A DNA stretch of 64,000 nucleotides from Ruminococcus sp. zg-924 (GTDB lineage Bacteria; Bacillota; Clostridia; Oscillospirales; Acutalibacteraceae): contig NZ_WNJZ01000004.1 of the NCBI RefSeq assembly GCF_024433635.1, positions 62,001 to 126,000 of the forward strand, read 5' to 3'. This document shows, piece by piece, positions 1-10,465 of the stretch (positions are counted from its first letter, which is position 1; each line of letters begins with the position of its first letter). A program made the position numbers and the translations under genes. A model generated the notes under the pieces. That model was not told the origin of the DNA, did not search any database, and saw nothing but the letters and a program-made list of their open reading frames with translations.

Positions 1-1
1 T

Positions 2-1702
<1,701 letters not shown>

Positions 1703-1722
1703 TAAAAAGGAGGCAGAGGAAA

Positions 1723-2436
1723 ATGAGTGACAGCTCGGTTGAGGATATTTTGAATGAATTAAATGAGATTAAGAGCAAAACAGTATCGGCAGAATCCTCT
1801 GCTGACAGGATTTCAACAGACGATTACAGCAATTTTTTCGGTGAGGACGAAAGCTTTGACAGTGTTGACGAGCTGAGAAACAGAATTAAGGACGAAAAAA
1901 GGGAAAAGCTTGAAGAAAAAGATGACGACAACAGACGGGTTTATTTAAGTACCGATTTTATCCTTGAGGAGAATGAGGTTATTGAAACTCTAAAAAGAGC
2001 AGGAATATATAAAACACAGGGAAATCGTGCAATTTTATACACAATTATTATGGCTTTTGCGTCTGTTGGATTTTTTCTGTCCTGCATATACGGAAATAAC
2101 TACAACTGGCTGTTTTTCAGCATACTCTGCGTTGTTATAATAGGGGCAATATGGCTTGTTCCGATGCTGCATCTTAAAAAGCTTGCCCGTGAAAACACAA
2201 CGGGCGATTCAATAAGACTTAAAATTACTAATGAGGATATAACGCAGAAGTCGGGCGACAAGGAATGGATAATTCCTCTTGACAAAACAGGAACGCTCGA
2301 AATAGGGGACGAGATTATAATTATCCGCACCTATTACGGTCAAATGTTTACAATTCCGAAGAGAAGTATTGATGCGGAAGTTTACAAAAAGGTTTTGCAG
2401 ATTATAAAGAATGGCACAGAGCCTTATGATATTTAA
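1723..2436 (+). CDS. two-TM protein with YcxB-like/PH-like C-terminus
   Basis: Hypothetical membrane protein of 237 residues. Residues 1-90 are acidic, charged and probably cytoplasmic. Two hydrophobic segments follow at about 105-122 and 127-147. The C-terminal part, about 155-235, alternates beta-type stretches and contains WIIPLDKTGTLEIGDE and YGQMFTIPKR. This resembles the YcxB-like domain (PH-like fold) common as a small tail on Firmicute membrane proteins. A clear AGGAGG lies 8 bases upstream of the ATG. It sits between gyrB and gyrA and overlaps nothing, so it is probably an operon passenger. Function unknown; the domain reading is by pattern only. Confidence 0.8.
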   Translation: MSDSSVEDILNELNEIKSKTVSAESSADRISTDDYSNFFGEDESFDSVDELRNRIKDEKREKLEEKDDDNRRVYLSTDFILEENEVIETLKRAGIYKTQGNRAILYTIIMAFASVGFFLSCIYGNNYNWLFFSILCVVIIGAIWLVPMLHLKKLARENTTGDSIRLKITNEDITQKSGDKEWIIPLDKTGTLEIGDEIIIIRTYYGQMFTIPKRSIDAEVYKKVLQIIKNGTEPYDI

Positions 2437-2449
2437 TTTGGGTGATAAG

Positions 2450-2869
2450 ATGATTTCACAGAGTAAAATAATTGTACGCTACGCCGAAACGGATAAGATG
2501 GGTATAGTTCACCATTCAAATTATCCTGTTTGGTTTGAAATAGCGAGAACCGATTTTATAAAAAAATTGGGAGTACCTTATTCCGTTTTGGAGGAAAAGG
2601 GGCTTATGCTGCCGCTTGTTGATTTAAGCTGCCACTACATTAAGCCTGCATATTATGAGGACGAGATTGTTATTAGTGCCTGTGTATCAAGTCTGCAATA
2701 TGCAAAAATAGAGTTTTCCTACACAGTAAAGCGTAATGTCGAGCTTTTAACAACAGGAAAAACGGTTCACGGTTTTGTTGAAAGTAAAACCTTCAGACCA
2801 ATAAATGTTAAAAAATTTGATTCAGGTCTTTATGAGGCTTTAAAAACAAGTATAGAAATTGACGGTTAA
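2450..2869 (+). CDS. hotdog acyl-CoA thioesterase, YbgC/FadM type
   Basis: Single-domain 4-hydroxybenzoyl-CoA thioesterase-type hotdog protein of 139 residues, expected to hydrolyse acyl-CoA or acyl-ACP thioesters in the cytoplasm. The family signature is near the N-terminus: [20 protein letters not shown], with the catalytic-type Asp in ETD and the conserved HHSNY. An earlier in-frame ATG at 2411 lies inside the preceding gene. ATG 2450 is preferred because GGTGAT sits just upstream and the protein then begins at the usual family position. It ends 23 bases before the gyrA start used here, so it is part of the gyrB-gyrA transcript. The physiological substrate cannot be read from sequence. Confidence 0.88.
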   Translation: MISQSKIIVRYAETDKMGIVHHSNYPVWFEIARTDFIKKLGVPYSVLEEKGLMLPLVDLSCHYIKPAYYEDEIVISACVSSLQYAKIEFSYTVKRNVELLTTGKTVHGFVESKTFRPINVKKFDSGLYEALKTSIEIDG

Positions 2870-2892
2870 TTTTGATAAGAGGTGTAACTGAG

Positions 2893-5400
2893 TTGGATAA
2901 CAGTGAATTTACAAGCAATAATTCAAAGATTATTGATGTTGATATCAATAAGGAAATGAAAAAATCCTTTATGGAATACTCAATGTCAGTAATTGTATCA
3001 CGTGCTTTGCCGGATGTAAGAGATGGCTTGAAGCCTGTGCACAGAAGAATTTTATACACAATGTTTGAGCAGAATCTGACGCCTGAAAAGGCTTACAGAA
3101 AATGCGCCGATACAGTAGGAACAGTGCTGGGCAGCTATCATCCGCACGGCGACGCCTCTGTTTATGACGCTCTTGTTCGTCTGGCTCAGGATTTTTCAAT
3201 GAGATACCCTCTTGTTGACGGCCACGGAAATTTCGGTTCTGTTGACGGCGACCCTCCGGCTGCTTACCGTTACACCGAGTCGAAGATGAGCAAAATATCT
3301 GTTGAGATGCTCACAGATATAGACAAAGAAACAGTCGATTTTATGCCGAACTATGATGACCGTAAAAAAGAGCCGACTGTTTTGCCGTCACGCTTTCCTA
3401 ATCTGCTTGTAAACGGTTCAAGCGGTATAGCTGTTGGTATGGCTACAAACATTCCGCCGCACAATCTTGGTGAGGTTATTGACGCTATCTGTTGTCTTAT
3501 AGAAAATCCGGACGCAGAGCTTGCCGAATTGATGGAATATGTTAAAGGTCCTGATTTTCCGACAGGTGCTCAGATAATGGGCAGAAGCGGAATAAGAGCC
3601 GCATATGCTACGGGCAGAGGTAAGATTATTGTAAGAGCCAAGGCTGAAATTGAGGAGCAGAAAAACGGAAGATTTAAGATTATAGTTTCCGAGTTGCCGT
3701 ATCAGGTTAACAAGGCAAGGCTTATTGAAAGCATTGCAGACCTTGTTAAGGATAAGAGAATTGAAGGCATTACAAATATAGAGGATCATTCCGACAGAAA
3801 CGGAATGCATATTGAAATTGACGTAAAGAGGGACGCTTCACCGCAGATTGTTTTAAACAAGCTCTATACGCTTTCACAAATGCAGGTTACCTTTGGCGCT
3901 ATTATGCTTGCTATTGTTAACGGTGAGCCAAAGATATTAACGCTCAAGCAGATGCTTCAGTATTATATTGACTTTCAGAGCGAGGTAATAACAAAGAGGA
4001 CAATCTTTGATTTAAGAAAAGCTAAGGAAAGAGCACATATATTAGAGGGCTTAAAGGTTGCCCTTGACTATATTGATGAGGTAATTGCAATTATCCGTTC
4101 ATCAAAGGATCAGTCAACTGCAAGAGCAAGATTGGCGGAGAGATTTGGTCTTGATGATATTCAGACTCAGGCTATTGTTCAAATGCGTTTGGGACAGCTG
4201 ACAGGCTTGGAAAGAGGAAAAATTGAGGATGAGCTTGCCGCATTGGAAATTAAGATAGCAGATTTTGAGGATATTATCTCTCACAAGGAGAGAGTATTCG
4301 AGATATTGAAGGAAGAAATAACTGTTATAAGAAATAAATATGCTGATGAAAGAAGAACAGAAATTCAGTCAGTCAGCGGAGAGGTTGATATTGAAGACCT
4401 AATTGCCAAGGAGGACTGTGTTTTAACTCTGACTCAGTTTGGCTATGTTAAGCGTCTTGCCGCCGATACATACCGTACTCAGAAAAGAGGCGGCAGAGGA
4501 GTAAGCGGAATGAGCCGCCGTGAAGAGGACGTTGCAAGCGAGATGTTCATAATCAACAGCCACGATTATGTGCTCTTCTTTACAAACAGAGGCCGTGTTT
4601 ACAGGCTTAAGTGCTATGAAATTCCGGAGGGAAGCCGAACAGCAAAGGGAATGAACATAGCAAATCTTATTCCTATTTCAAGTGACGAAAAGGTAACCTC
4701 AATGATTAAGGTTGAACAGTTTGAGGATGACAAATACCTAATTATGGTTACCAAAAACGGACTTATCAAGAGAATTGAGCTTAACGCATATAATACAACA
4801 AGAAAGGGCGGCATCATAGCTCTTGAACTTAACGAGGGTGATGAGCTTGCCTGGGTAAGAATGACTGACGGCAGTGAAAATGTTATTGTTGCCACAAAAC
4901 AGGGTATGGCTATTCGCTTTAAGGAAAGCGATGTTCGCCCAATGGGAAGAACTGCAAGAGGCGTTAAGGTAATGTCGCTTAAGGAAGGCGACGAAATTGT
5001 CGGAATGACTACCGTTAAGGAGGACGGTCTTATTCTCACCGTTTCCGAAACAGGCTATGGCAGACTGTCTGACGTTTCAAATTATCGAATTCAGTCAAGA
5101 GGAGGTAAGGGTCTTAAAAACTACCACGTTGACAAATACGGCGCAGTTGCCGCAATCAGCGTTGTGAGTCTTGATGATGATATTATCCTTATTTCTGATG
5201 ACGGAGTAATTATCAGGATAGAGGCAAAGTCAATCAGAATTTGCGCTCGTCCGAGCAAGGGCGTTACCGTTATGAGAATTAAGGAGGGAAGCTGTGTGGT
5301 AACTCTTGCGGCTGTTCCTCACGATGAAAACGAGGAAACGGTAAAGGCAGAGGATGACGCAGAGGATGACGAAGCCGACCTTGACAATGCCCAAGATTAA
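2893..5400 (+). CDS. gyrA: DNA gyrase subunit A
   Basis: Breakage-reunion subunit of gyrase, about 835 residues. The N-terminal domain has [17 protein letters not shown] and the catalytic Tyr context AAYRYTE. The C-terminal beta-pinwheel carries the GyrA box QKRGGRG, which separates GyrA from ParC. The tail is very acidic. TTG 2893 is chosen as start: AGAGGTG lies about 8 bases upstream, whereas the alternative TTG at 2872 has no ribosome site and almost abuts the previous stop. In the quinolone-determining region the sequence is [10 protein letters not shown], so Ala occupies the position equivalent to E. coli Ser83, as naturally in mycobacteria, while Asp87 is kept. Confidence 0.97.
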   Translation: MDNSEFTSNNSKIIDVDINKEMKKSFMEYSMSVIVSRALPDVRDGLKPVHRRILYTMFEQNLTPEKAYRKCADTVGTVLGSYHPHGDASVYDALVRLAQDFSMRYPLVDGHGNFGSVDGDPPAAYRYTESKMSKISVEMLTDIDKETVDFMPNYDDRKKEPTVLPSRFPNLLVNGSSGIAVGMATNIPPHNLGEVIDAICCLIENPDAELAELMEYVKGPDFPTGAQIMGRSGIRAAYATGRGKIIVRAKAEIEEQKNGRFKIIVSELPYQVNKARLIESIADLVKDKRIEGITNIEDHSDRNGMHIEIDVKRDASPQIVLNKLYTLSQMQVTFGAIMLAIVNGEPKILTLKQMLQYYIDFQSEVITKRTIFDLRKAKERAHILEGLKVALDYIDEVIAIIRSSKDQSTARARLAERFGLDDIQTQAIVQMRLGQLTGLERGKIEDELAALEIKIADFEDIISHKERVFEILKEEITVIRNKYADERRTEIQSVSGEVDIEDLIAKEDCVLTLTQFGYVKRLAADTYRTQKRGGRGVSGMSRREEDVASEMFIINSHDYVLFFTNRGRVYRLKCYEIPEGSRTAKGMNIANLIPISSDEKVTSMIKVEQFEDDKYLIMVTKNGLIKRIELNAYNTTRKGGIIALELNEGDELAWVRMTDGSENVIVATKQGMAIRFKESDVRPMGRTARGVKVMSLKEGDEIVGMTTVKEDGLILTVSETGYGRLSDVSNYRIQSRGGKGLKNYHVDKYGAVAAISVVSLDDDIILISDDGVIIRIEAKSIRICARPSKGVTVMRIKEGSCVVTLAAVPHDENEETVKAEDDAEDDEADLDNAQD

Positions 5401-5426
5401 AGGGTATTACTTACTTTGATAAAAAA

Positions 5427-5478
5427 CGGGTGCAATGGAGCATTATATTATGTTCCATATGTACCCGCTTATTTTTTT
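5427..5478 (+). terminator. intrinsic terminator after gyrA
   Basis: CGGGT at 5427-5431 pairs with ACCCG at 5463-5467, and an inner ATGGA pairs with TCCAT. A T-rich run (TTATTTTTTT) follows. It ends the gyrB-gyrA transcript before the antiporter gene. Confidence 0.75.
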
Positions 5479-5495
5479 GATTGGAGAGATGAAAA

Positions 5496-7100
5496 ATGGA
5501 TATTATGATAAGTGTTATTGTGGTTGCTGTAATTATTATTGCCTGCGTGTTTGCAAACAAGCTTACTTCAAAGCTTGGCGTTCCCGCTTTACTTGCGTTT
5601 TTATTTTTGGGAATGATTTTTGGCTCCGACGGTTTTTTTAAAATTCCGTTTGATGATTACGGATTTACGGAGCAGATATGCACTGTTGCTTTGATTTTTA
5701 TAATTTTCTACGGTGGCTTTGGTACAAACTGGCGTGAGGCTAAGCCGGTTGCTGTTCGCTCACTTTTTTTATCGTCCGTAGGAGTTGTGTTGACAGCAGG
5801 ACTTACCGGAGTATTTTGTCATTTTGTTTTGAATATAGATTGGATGATGAGTTTACTGCTCGGTGCTGTGCTTAGCTGTACTGACGCTACCTCGGTATTT
5901 AATATTCTGCGTTCAAAAAAGCTCGGTTTGAAATACGGTACGGCGTCAATGTTGGAGCTTGAAAGCGGAAGCAACGACCCTTGGGCATATATGCTTACCA
6001 TTATACTTATATCACTTGTAAAGTCAGGCGGAGAAATTGACCTGTGGTCGGTTGTATATATGGTGTTTGCACAGGTTGTGTATGGCGTTGTAATAGGTGT
6101 TGTTATAGCGCTTTTGGCTGTGCTTGCATTGAAATGTATAAAATTTGTCGGAGAGCAGTTTGACTGTCTGTTCCTTGTTGCAATAGCTCTATTGTCATAT
6201 GCAGTACCGTATATTTTGGGCGGCAACGGATACCTGAGTGTTTACATAGTCGGAATTATTTTAGGAAATGTTAAGCTTAAAAATAAAAAGGGAATGGTAC
6301 ACTTTTTTGATGCAATAACCGGGCTTTTACAGATGTTAATTTTCTTTATCCTCGGCTTGCTGTCAAACCCATCGCAGATACCGCAGATTTTAATTCCGGC
6401 ACTGTTTATATTTGTATTTCTAACATTTATTGCTCGTCCTCTTGCTACAATGGGTATATTAACAGTATTTCGCTCAAAGCTAAAACAACAGCTCCTTGTT
6501 TCGTGGGCAGGACTTAGAGGAGCAACCTCAATTGTATTTGCAATACTCGTAATTGTGAGCAATACATATATCAAGAATGATTTCTTTAACATTGTGTTCT
6601 GCATAGTCCTTTTGTCTGTGGGGATTCAAGGTACGCTTCTGCCGTTTTTTTCAAAGAAGCTTGATATGATAGACAAGGACGAAAACGTAATGAAAACCTT
6701 TACCGACTATTCGCATGAGAGCAACGTCAAGTTTATTAGCGTTGAAATAGGTTTAAGCCACAAATGGATTGGGCAGAAGATAAAAAATATAACTCTGCCG
6801 CCGCAAACGAGAATTGTTCTTATTGAGAGAGGTAAGGAAAGGGTTATTCCTGTTGGAAAAACAATTTTGCAAAGCGGAGATGTGCTTATTCTTAGCACAA
6901 CAGGAGTTAAGACCAATTCAGACGTTAATCTTAAGGAAATTGAGATTGATTCAAAAAATAAATGGTGCGGCAAGCGCCTGTGCGAAATTAAATTTGATGA
7001 TTGTATTGTTGTTTTAATTAAAAGAGGAAATATATCGTTTGTTCCGGCAGGACAAACAAGACTTCACGAAAATGATACTGTCGTTGTTATAGATGAATAA
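5496..7100 (+). CDS. CPA1-type cation/proton antiporter with two TrkA-C domains
   Basis: Integral membrane antiporter of 534 residues, closest in layout to the NhaP2/CvrA potassium-proton antiporters. About twelve hydrophobic segments fill residues 1-395 and include the CPA1-type CTDATS and LESGSNDPWAY motifs and a late RGATSIVFA. Two cytoplasmic TrkA-C (RCK-C) modules follow at about 405-465 and 473-532. Each has the IRVVLIxRG and GDxLxL pattern typical of ligand-gated regulation. A ribosome site (GGAGAG) precedes ATG 5496, and a terminator follows at 7105. The transported ion cannot be settled by eye; potassium efflux is the family expectation for the two-RCK form. Confidence 0.9.
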   Translation: MDIMISVIVVAVIIIACVFANKLTSKLGVPALLAFLFLGMIFGSDGFFKIPFDDYGFTEQICTVALIFIIFYGGFGTNWREAKPVAVRSLFLSSVGVVLTAGLTGVFCHFVLNIDWMMSLLLGAVLSCTDATSVFNILRSKKLGLKYGTASMLELESGSNDPWAYMLTIILISLVKSGGEIDLWSVVYMVFAQVVYGVVIGVVIALLAVLALKCIKFVGEQFDCLFLVAIALLSYAVPYILGGNGYLSVYIVGIILGNVKLKNKKGMVHFFDAITGLLQMLIFFILGLLSNPSQIPQILIPALFIFVFLTFIARPLATMGILTVFRSKLKQQLLVSWAGLRGATSIVFAILVIVSNTYIKNDFFNIVFCIVLLSVGIQGTLLPFFSKKLDMIDKDENVMKTFTDYSHESNVKFISVEIGLSHKWIGQKIKNITLPPQTRIVLIERGKERVIPVGKTILQSGDVLILSTTGVKTNSDVNLKEIEIDSKNKWCGKRLCEIKFDDCIVVLIKRGNISFVPAGQTRLHENDTVVVIDE

Positions 7101-7104
7101 AAAA

Positions 7105-7146
7105 TAGGGAAGATTCATCGTCCCTATAATTATATTATTTTGTTTT
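7105..7146 (+). terminator. terminator after the antiporter gene
   Basis: TAGGGA at 7105-7110 pairs with TCCCTA at 7121-7126 around a 10-base loop, followed by an A/T-rich tract with ATTTTGTTTT. The stem is short, so efficiency is uncertain. Confidence 0.55.
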
Positions 7147-7149
7147 AAG

Positions 7150-7335
7150 CTATTTTAGCAGGTTATTATCACCGTAATAATCTCTGTCGCTTAAATCCTC
7201 CGGCTTACCGTCAAGATTGTTTTCACTGCTCTTGAACATTTGAGAGCCAAAATGATAGCCGTGCTTTGCCGAATTTTTCATATAAATTGCAATTATTGCA
7301 AAAATTATAATCAATACAATAATTGTCCATATCAT
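7150..7335 (-). CDS. small single-pass membrane protein
   Basis: Hypothetical protein of 61 residues. Residues 2-18 form one strongly hydrophobic segment (IWTIIVLIIIFAIIAIY), followed by a charged soluble tail rich in D, N and K. A good ribosome site (AAAGGAGC) lies 8 to 9 bases upstream of ATG 7335 on the minus strand, which supports a real gene despite its size. It lies 34 bases downstream of the lipoprotein gene on the same strand and may share its transcript. No function is recognised. Confidence 0.6.
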   Translation of the reverse strand: MIWTIIVLIIIFAIIAIYMKNSAKHGYHFGSQMFKSSENNLDGKPEDLSDRDYYGDNNLLK

Positions 7336-7369
7336 AAAATACAGCTCCTTTAATTAAGGCAAATGAGTT

Positions 7370-8578
7370 TTATTCAGTCTCCTGCTTTTCAACAGGTTCA
7401 CTGCGTGATACGGCGTCATCTGAGAACATTTTTTCAAGAGTTTCATAATCAACTTCGCCGCTCTGATACTCCATTCCGTTTGCCGATTGGAAATCAGCAA
7501 CAGCTATTGCTGTTGTGTCGCCGTAGTATCCTGTCATCTCGTTGAGAGGCCAATAACCAAGGTCATCAAGACGAGTTTGGATAATAATAATTGTGTCACG
7601 GTTACCGTATGTATCGTCCTCGTCATTGTCTGCTCCGTCGCCTACGGTGAAGAAGGTGTCTTTATCATATTTTATTCCGTAGCTGTCAGCAACAGAGCCT
7701 GCCTTGCCATTCGGATAAAGTGTGTCTGTAATAGTTTTTATTGCGGAAAGCATACTTACGCCGCCTCTTGAGAAGTCGGCAGACGGAATTTCAACTACTC
7801 TTTTATTCTTTACAGCTAAAAGGTCTTTGAAATCGGTGTTTTTTGCAAGCTTTTTCGACATTCCTATATCACAGAAAATATACTGTGGATTTTCCTGTTG
7901 TATTGTTTTTATGTCAATTTTGCCGCCTGTTGCAGAGGACGCAATGTTTAATGCGCCTGCGCTTGAGAAAATAACATTACCAAGCATATCGCCCGTAACT
8001 GTTTTACCCTTGTAATCGTATAGGTAGCATACTGTTTTCGGTACCGGAATATCCGGTAGTGACTTTGGGTTATTTTCAATAGTTGTCCAGAAATTTTCAA
8101 AGGCTTCCTTGCCGTTTTCACTGCCTGTAAGTTTTCCCTCAAAGAGTGAATTCAGCTTTTGATACATAATAGAGAGATCCTCTTTTGTAGATGGTGAAAC
8201 AAAACGAAGAACCTTTATATTTTTCTCCAAGAGATTGTTGTACTTTGAATCCTTCAGAGTGCTGTCTGCTATAACCACGTCCGGATTTTCTGAAACTATT
8301 TTATCAACATTCGGCTCGTCTTTTTTGCCGAAGCTTTTAACGTCGTTCAGCTCCTCCTGTGTACATTCGTCGCTTTTGCCGGTTATTCTTGAATTATAGC
8401 CGAGCTGAAGCAAAATATCAGCTGCGTTGTCCGACAAAACAACAGCCCTGCCTACTTCCTTTTCAAAGCTTGTGTGACCTACTGTTACGGGAAAATCCTG
8501 ATTTCCGCTAACGCCACAGCCTGCAAACGAAATTATTATTGCTGCAATACATAGCAGCGACATAACTTTCTTTATCAT
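7370..8578 (-). CDS. BtuF-type binding lipoprotein fused to a peptidoglycan-binding domain
   Basis: Predicted surface lipoprotein of 402 residues. A signal peptide ends in a lipobox (SFAG then Cys at about 21). Residues 30-300 resemble the two-lobed helical-backbone binding proteins of the BtuF/FhuD (TroA-like) class, with the DAADILLQLGY and NPDVVIAD patterns typical of cobalamin- or siderophore-binding members. Residues 325-390 (QTRLDDLGYW, GYYGDTTAIAVADFQ) resemble a PG_binding_1 domain. No permease or ATPase gene is adjacent, unlike a normal ABC import operon. The ATPase gene upstream is DUF815, not an ABC protein. The combination suggests a wall-anchored binding or sensing protein; ligand unknown. 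Confidence 0.8.
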   Translation of the reverse strand: MIKKVMSLLCIAAIIISFAGCGVSGNQDFPVTVGHTSFEKEVGRAVVLSDNAADILLQLGYNSRITGKSDECTQEELNDVKSFGKKDEPNVDKIVSENPDVVIADSTLKDSKYNNLLEKNIKVLRFVSPSTKEDLSIMYQKLNSLFEGKLTGSENGKEAFENFWTTIENNPKSLPDIPVPKTVCYLYDYKGKTVTGDMLGNVIFSSAGALNIASSATGGKIDIKTIQQENPQYIFCDIGMSKKLAKNTDFKDLLAVKNKRVVEIPSADFSRGGVSMLSAIKTITDTLYPNGKAGSVADSYGIKYDKDTFFTVGDGADNDEDDTYGNRDTIIIIQTRLDDLGYWPLNEMTGYYGDTTAIAVADFQSANGMEYQSGEVDYETLEKMFSDDAVSRSEPVEKQETE

Positions 8579-8594
8579 TTTTATCCTCCCTGTA

Positions 8595-9833
8595 TTATGA
8601 TTTATTTACAAATAAGGAATCAATAAACTGTCTTGCACATCTTGCCGACCTTCCGCCTCTGTCAAGCGCCCAGCTCTCGGCTTTTTTGAAAAGCTCGCTC
8701 TGGTCCATATCAACGCCTCTTTGCTGCGCAATGGCGGCTACTATATCAAGATAGTCCTGCTTGCTCGGTGATGAGAAGTTTACAGACAAGCCGAATCGGT
8801 CTGCAAGCGACAGGCTCTCTTGAATTTGGTCATTACGGTGCAGCTCTCCGCCCTCTCTGTCTGAAAAATTCTCCTTTACTATATGACGTCTGTTAGAAGT
8901 TGCATAGATAAGTGTGTTTTCGGGTCTTGCCGCAAGTCCTCCCTCAAGCACTGCCTTGAGTGATGCGTAGCTGTCATCCTGAGTTTGGAACGATAAATCG
9001 TCAATATAGAGTATGAATTTCATAGGAACCATAGCAATTTTGTCAATCAGCAGAGGAAAATCGCATAGTCTTTCCTTTGGCATCTCAACAATTCTTAAGC
9101 CCTGTGTGCAGTATTCATTTAGAATAGCCTTTACAGTCGAGGATTTTCCCGTTCCCTTGTCACCGTAAAGCAGACAGTTGTTTGCACTTTGACCGTTCAA
9201 AAAAGCACGGGTGTTGTTTATTACAAGGTTTCTTGCGTAGCTGTAACCCTTTAAATCGTCAAGAGTAACGCTGTCAGGATGAAGCACAGGATGAATTGAG
9301 CCGTCACGCCAAATAAATGCTTTGTAACGTGCAAACATACCGCAGCCGTTTTGTAGATAAAATTCAGCAGAACTCGCAACAGCACTGTTTATGTCTGCCA
9401 TCTGAGAAAGAGGCTGTCCTGTTTGCCAAAGAGGCAGGGTATCAAGTATAGGCTTGATTTCATCTTCGTACTTATAATCACTTATGATCTGCTGCGGCGA
9501 GATAAGAGAAGCTTCTACTATAATTGAAATGTCCCTGCGTGCCGCTGAAATAATGCTTTCCGGCAAATCACCAAGCTTACCGCCTGCGGCAGCCTTAGAG
9601 AAGCTGTTTTCATCATATAAAGCAGCCTTTGTTATATAGGTACATAATTTGTCCTGACAACCCTTTTCGCACAACAGTGCAAAAAAGTTGCCCCATGCCG
9701 ACAAAAATTCGGCAGGCTTGCTATGAGAGCTTTCAAGCAGGTGAAGAAACTCCCTCGGTACACTTCGGTTTAAAATTCCCTTATAAATAGAAAGGGAATT
9801 CATTTTGAGCGCATATTCCTCAGTTTTAGTCAT
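8595..9833 (-). CDS. DUF815-family AAA ATPase
   Basis: Cytoplasmic P-loop ATPase of 412 residues. Walker A is LLYGDKGTGKSS at about 225-236 and Walker B is FILYIDDLSF. It is followed by LIYATSNRRH, a sensor-type motif, and a late ADRFGLSVNF arginine-finger region. The length and motif order match DUF815 proteins of Firmicutes, whose role is not established. GAGGG precedes ATG 9833, and a good sigma-A promoter lies 60 to 90 bases upstream. It is 16 bases from the downstream lipoprotein gene, so the two are probably cotranscribed. Confidence 0.85.
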   Translation of the reverse strand: MTKTEEYALKMNSLSIYKGILNRSVPREFLHLLESSHSKPAEFLSAWGNFFALLCEKGCQDKLCTYITKAALYDENSFSKAAAGGKLGDLPESIISAARRDISIIVEASLISPQQIISDYKYEDEIKPILDTLPLWQTGQPLSQMADINSAVASSAEFYLQNGCGMFARYKAFIWRDGSIHPVLHPDSVTLDDLKGYSYARNLVINNTRAFLNGQSANNCLLYGDKGTGKSSTVKAILNEYCTQGLRIVEMPKERLCDFPLLIDKIAMVPMKFILYIDDLSFQTQDDSYASLKAVLEGGLAARPENTLIYATSNRRHIVKENFSDREGGELHRNDQIQESLSLADRFGLSVNFSSPSKQDYLDIVAAIAQQRGVDMDQSELFKKAESWALDRGGRSARCARQFIDSLFVNKS

Positions 9834-9894
9834 AATATCCCTCTTTTTTGAATTCAGCTCAAATTAACACGTTTTCATATTTACTTATTCTATT

Positions 9895-9923
9895 ATTTTA
9901 CAATTTTTGCGCCTGCAAGTCAA
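9895..9923 (-). promoter_or_regulatory. sigma-A-type promoter for the DUF815-lipoprotein transcript
   Basis: On the minus strand TTGACT, a 17-base spacer, then TAAAAT. Transcription would start near 9888, about 55 bases before ATG 9833. The rest of the gene-free stretch 9924-10107 is AT-rich with no other feature seen. Confidence 0.7.
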
Positions 9924-10107
9924 ATACTAATTATATTTTACTGATATATTAAATCTGCAAATTTAAAACTACTGTGTCTTTCAATTTGATATAAATTAGA
10001 TTAGTGTGTATAATAATAGTAATAAAATTTAGATTGCACATTTTATTATTGCTAACAATTATGAGGCAAGAGCAAACAAAAAAATTTTAAAAAAATTCAA
10101 AAAAAGC

Positions 10108-10136
10108 TTGCATTTTAAAAACTGCTGTGATATAAT
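10108..10136 (+). promoter_or_regulatory. promoter of the 5S rRNA gene
   Basis: TTGCAT at 10108-10113, a 17-base spacer, and TATAAT at 10131-10136. The upstream 30 bases are runs of A and T resembling an UP element, as expected for a stable RNA gene. The start would be near 10143. Confidence 0.8.
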
Positions 10137-10168
10137 AATCAAGCAGTCGAGAGAGACAGCAAAAATAA

Positions 10169-10284
10169 GTTGGTATTGATGACACTGAGGGTCCACCTGT
10201 TCCCATACCGAACACAGAAGTTAAGCTCAGCGGTGCCGAAAATACTTGGCTGGAGACGGCCCGGGAAAATAGGGAGATGCCAAC
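10169..10284 (+). rRNA. rrf: 5S ribosomal RNA, solitary
   Basis: Recognised from the conserved core (CCCATACCGAACACAGAAG, GTTAAGCTC) and from GTTGG at 10169 pairing with CCAAC at 10280-10284. About 116 bases. It has its own promoter and terminator and no 16S, 23S or tRNA gene beside it, so it is an isolated copy outside an rrn operon. Confidence 0.95.
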
Positions 10285-10292
10285 ACATAAAA

Positions 10293-10321
10293 GCGACCGT
10301 CCAATAGGGCGGTCGTTTTTC
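10293..10321 (+). terminator. terminator of the 5S rRNA gene
   Basis: CGACCGTCC (10294-10302) pairs with GGGCGGTCG (10307-10315) around an AATA loop, followed by a run of T. Confidence 0.9.
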
Positions 10322-10341
10322 TTTGTTAAAAAATAAAAAGC

Positions 10342-10370
10342 TTGCATATATTAATTGAGTGTGTTATAAT
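10342..10370 (+). promoter_or_regulatory. promoter of the rimP-nusA-infB operon
   Basis: TTGCAT at 10342-10347, a 17-base spacer, TATAAT at 10365-10370. The -35 hexamer and spacing match those of the nearby 5S promoter, suggesting similarly strong constitutive use. The start would be near 10377, giving a leader of about 90 bases. Confidence 0.78.
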
Positions 10371-10400
10371 ATATAAAGTTGAGTAGAATAAAGATGTGTG

Positions 10401-10426
10401 AAGGAGTGGGAAATAAACCCGCTCCT
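10401..10426 (+). promoter_or_regulatory. hairpin in the rimP leader, possible attenuator
   Basis: AAGGAGTGGG (10401-10410) pairs with CCCGCTCCTT (10418-10427) around a short A-rich loop, followed by TCTGTTT. The 5' arm contains a Shine-Dalgarno-like AAGGAG not placed for any gene. The real rimP site is the AAAGGAGG near 10451. It could be a weak terminator or a binding site for feedback by an operon product such as NusA. Confidence 0.5.
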
Positions 10427-10465
10427 TTCTGTTTGGCTAAATAACTTTGTAAAGGAGGCGTTTGA

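Noticed and set aside
5435-5641. Plus-strand frame of 68 codons before the antiporter
   Set aside because: It starts inside the gyrA terminator and overlaps the antiporter start in another frame; Cys-rich shadow product.
10087-10347. Minus-strand frame of 86 codons across the 5S gene
   Set aside because: It covers the 5S rRNA gene, its promoter and its terminator.
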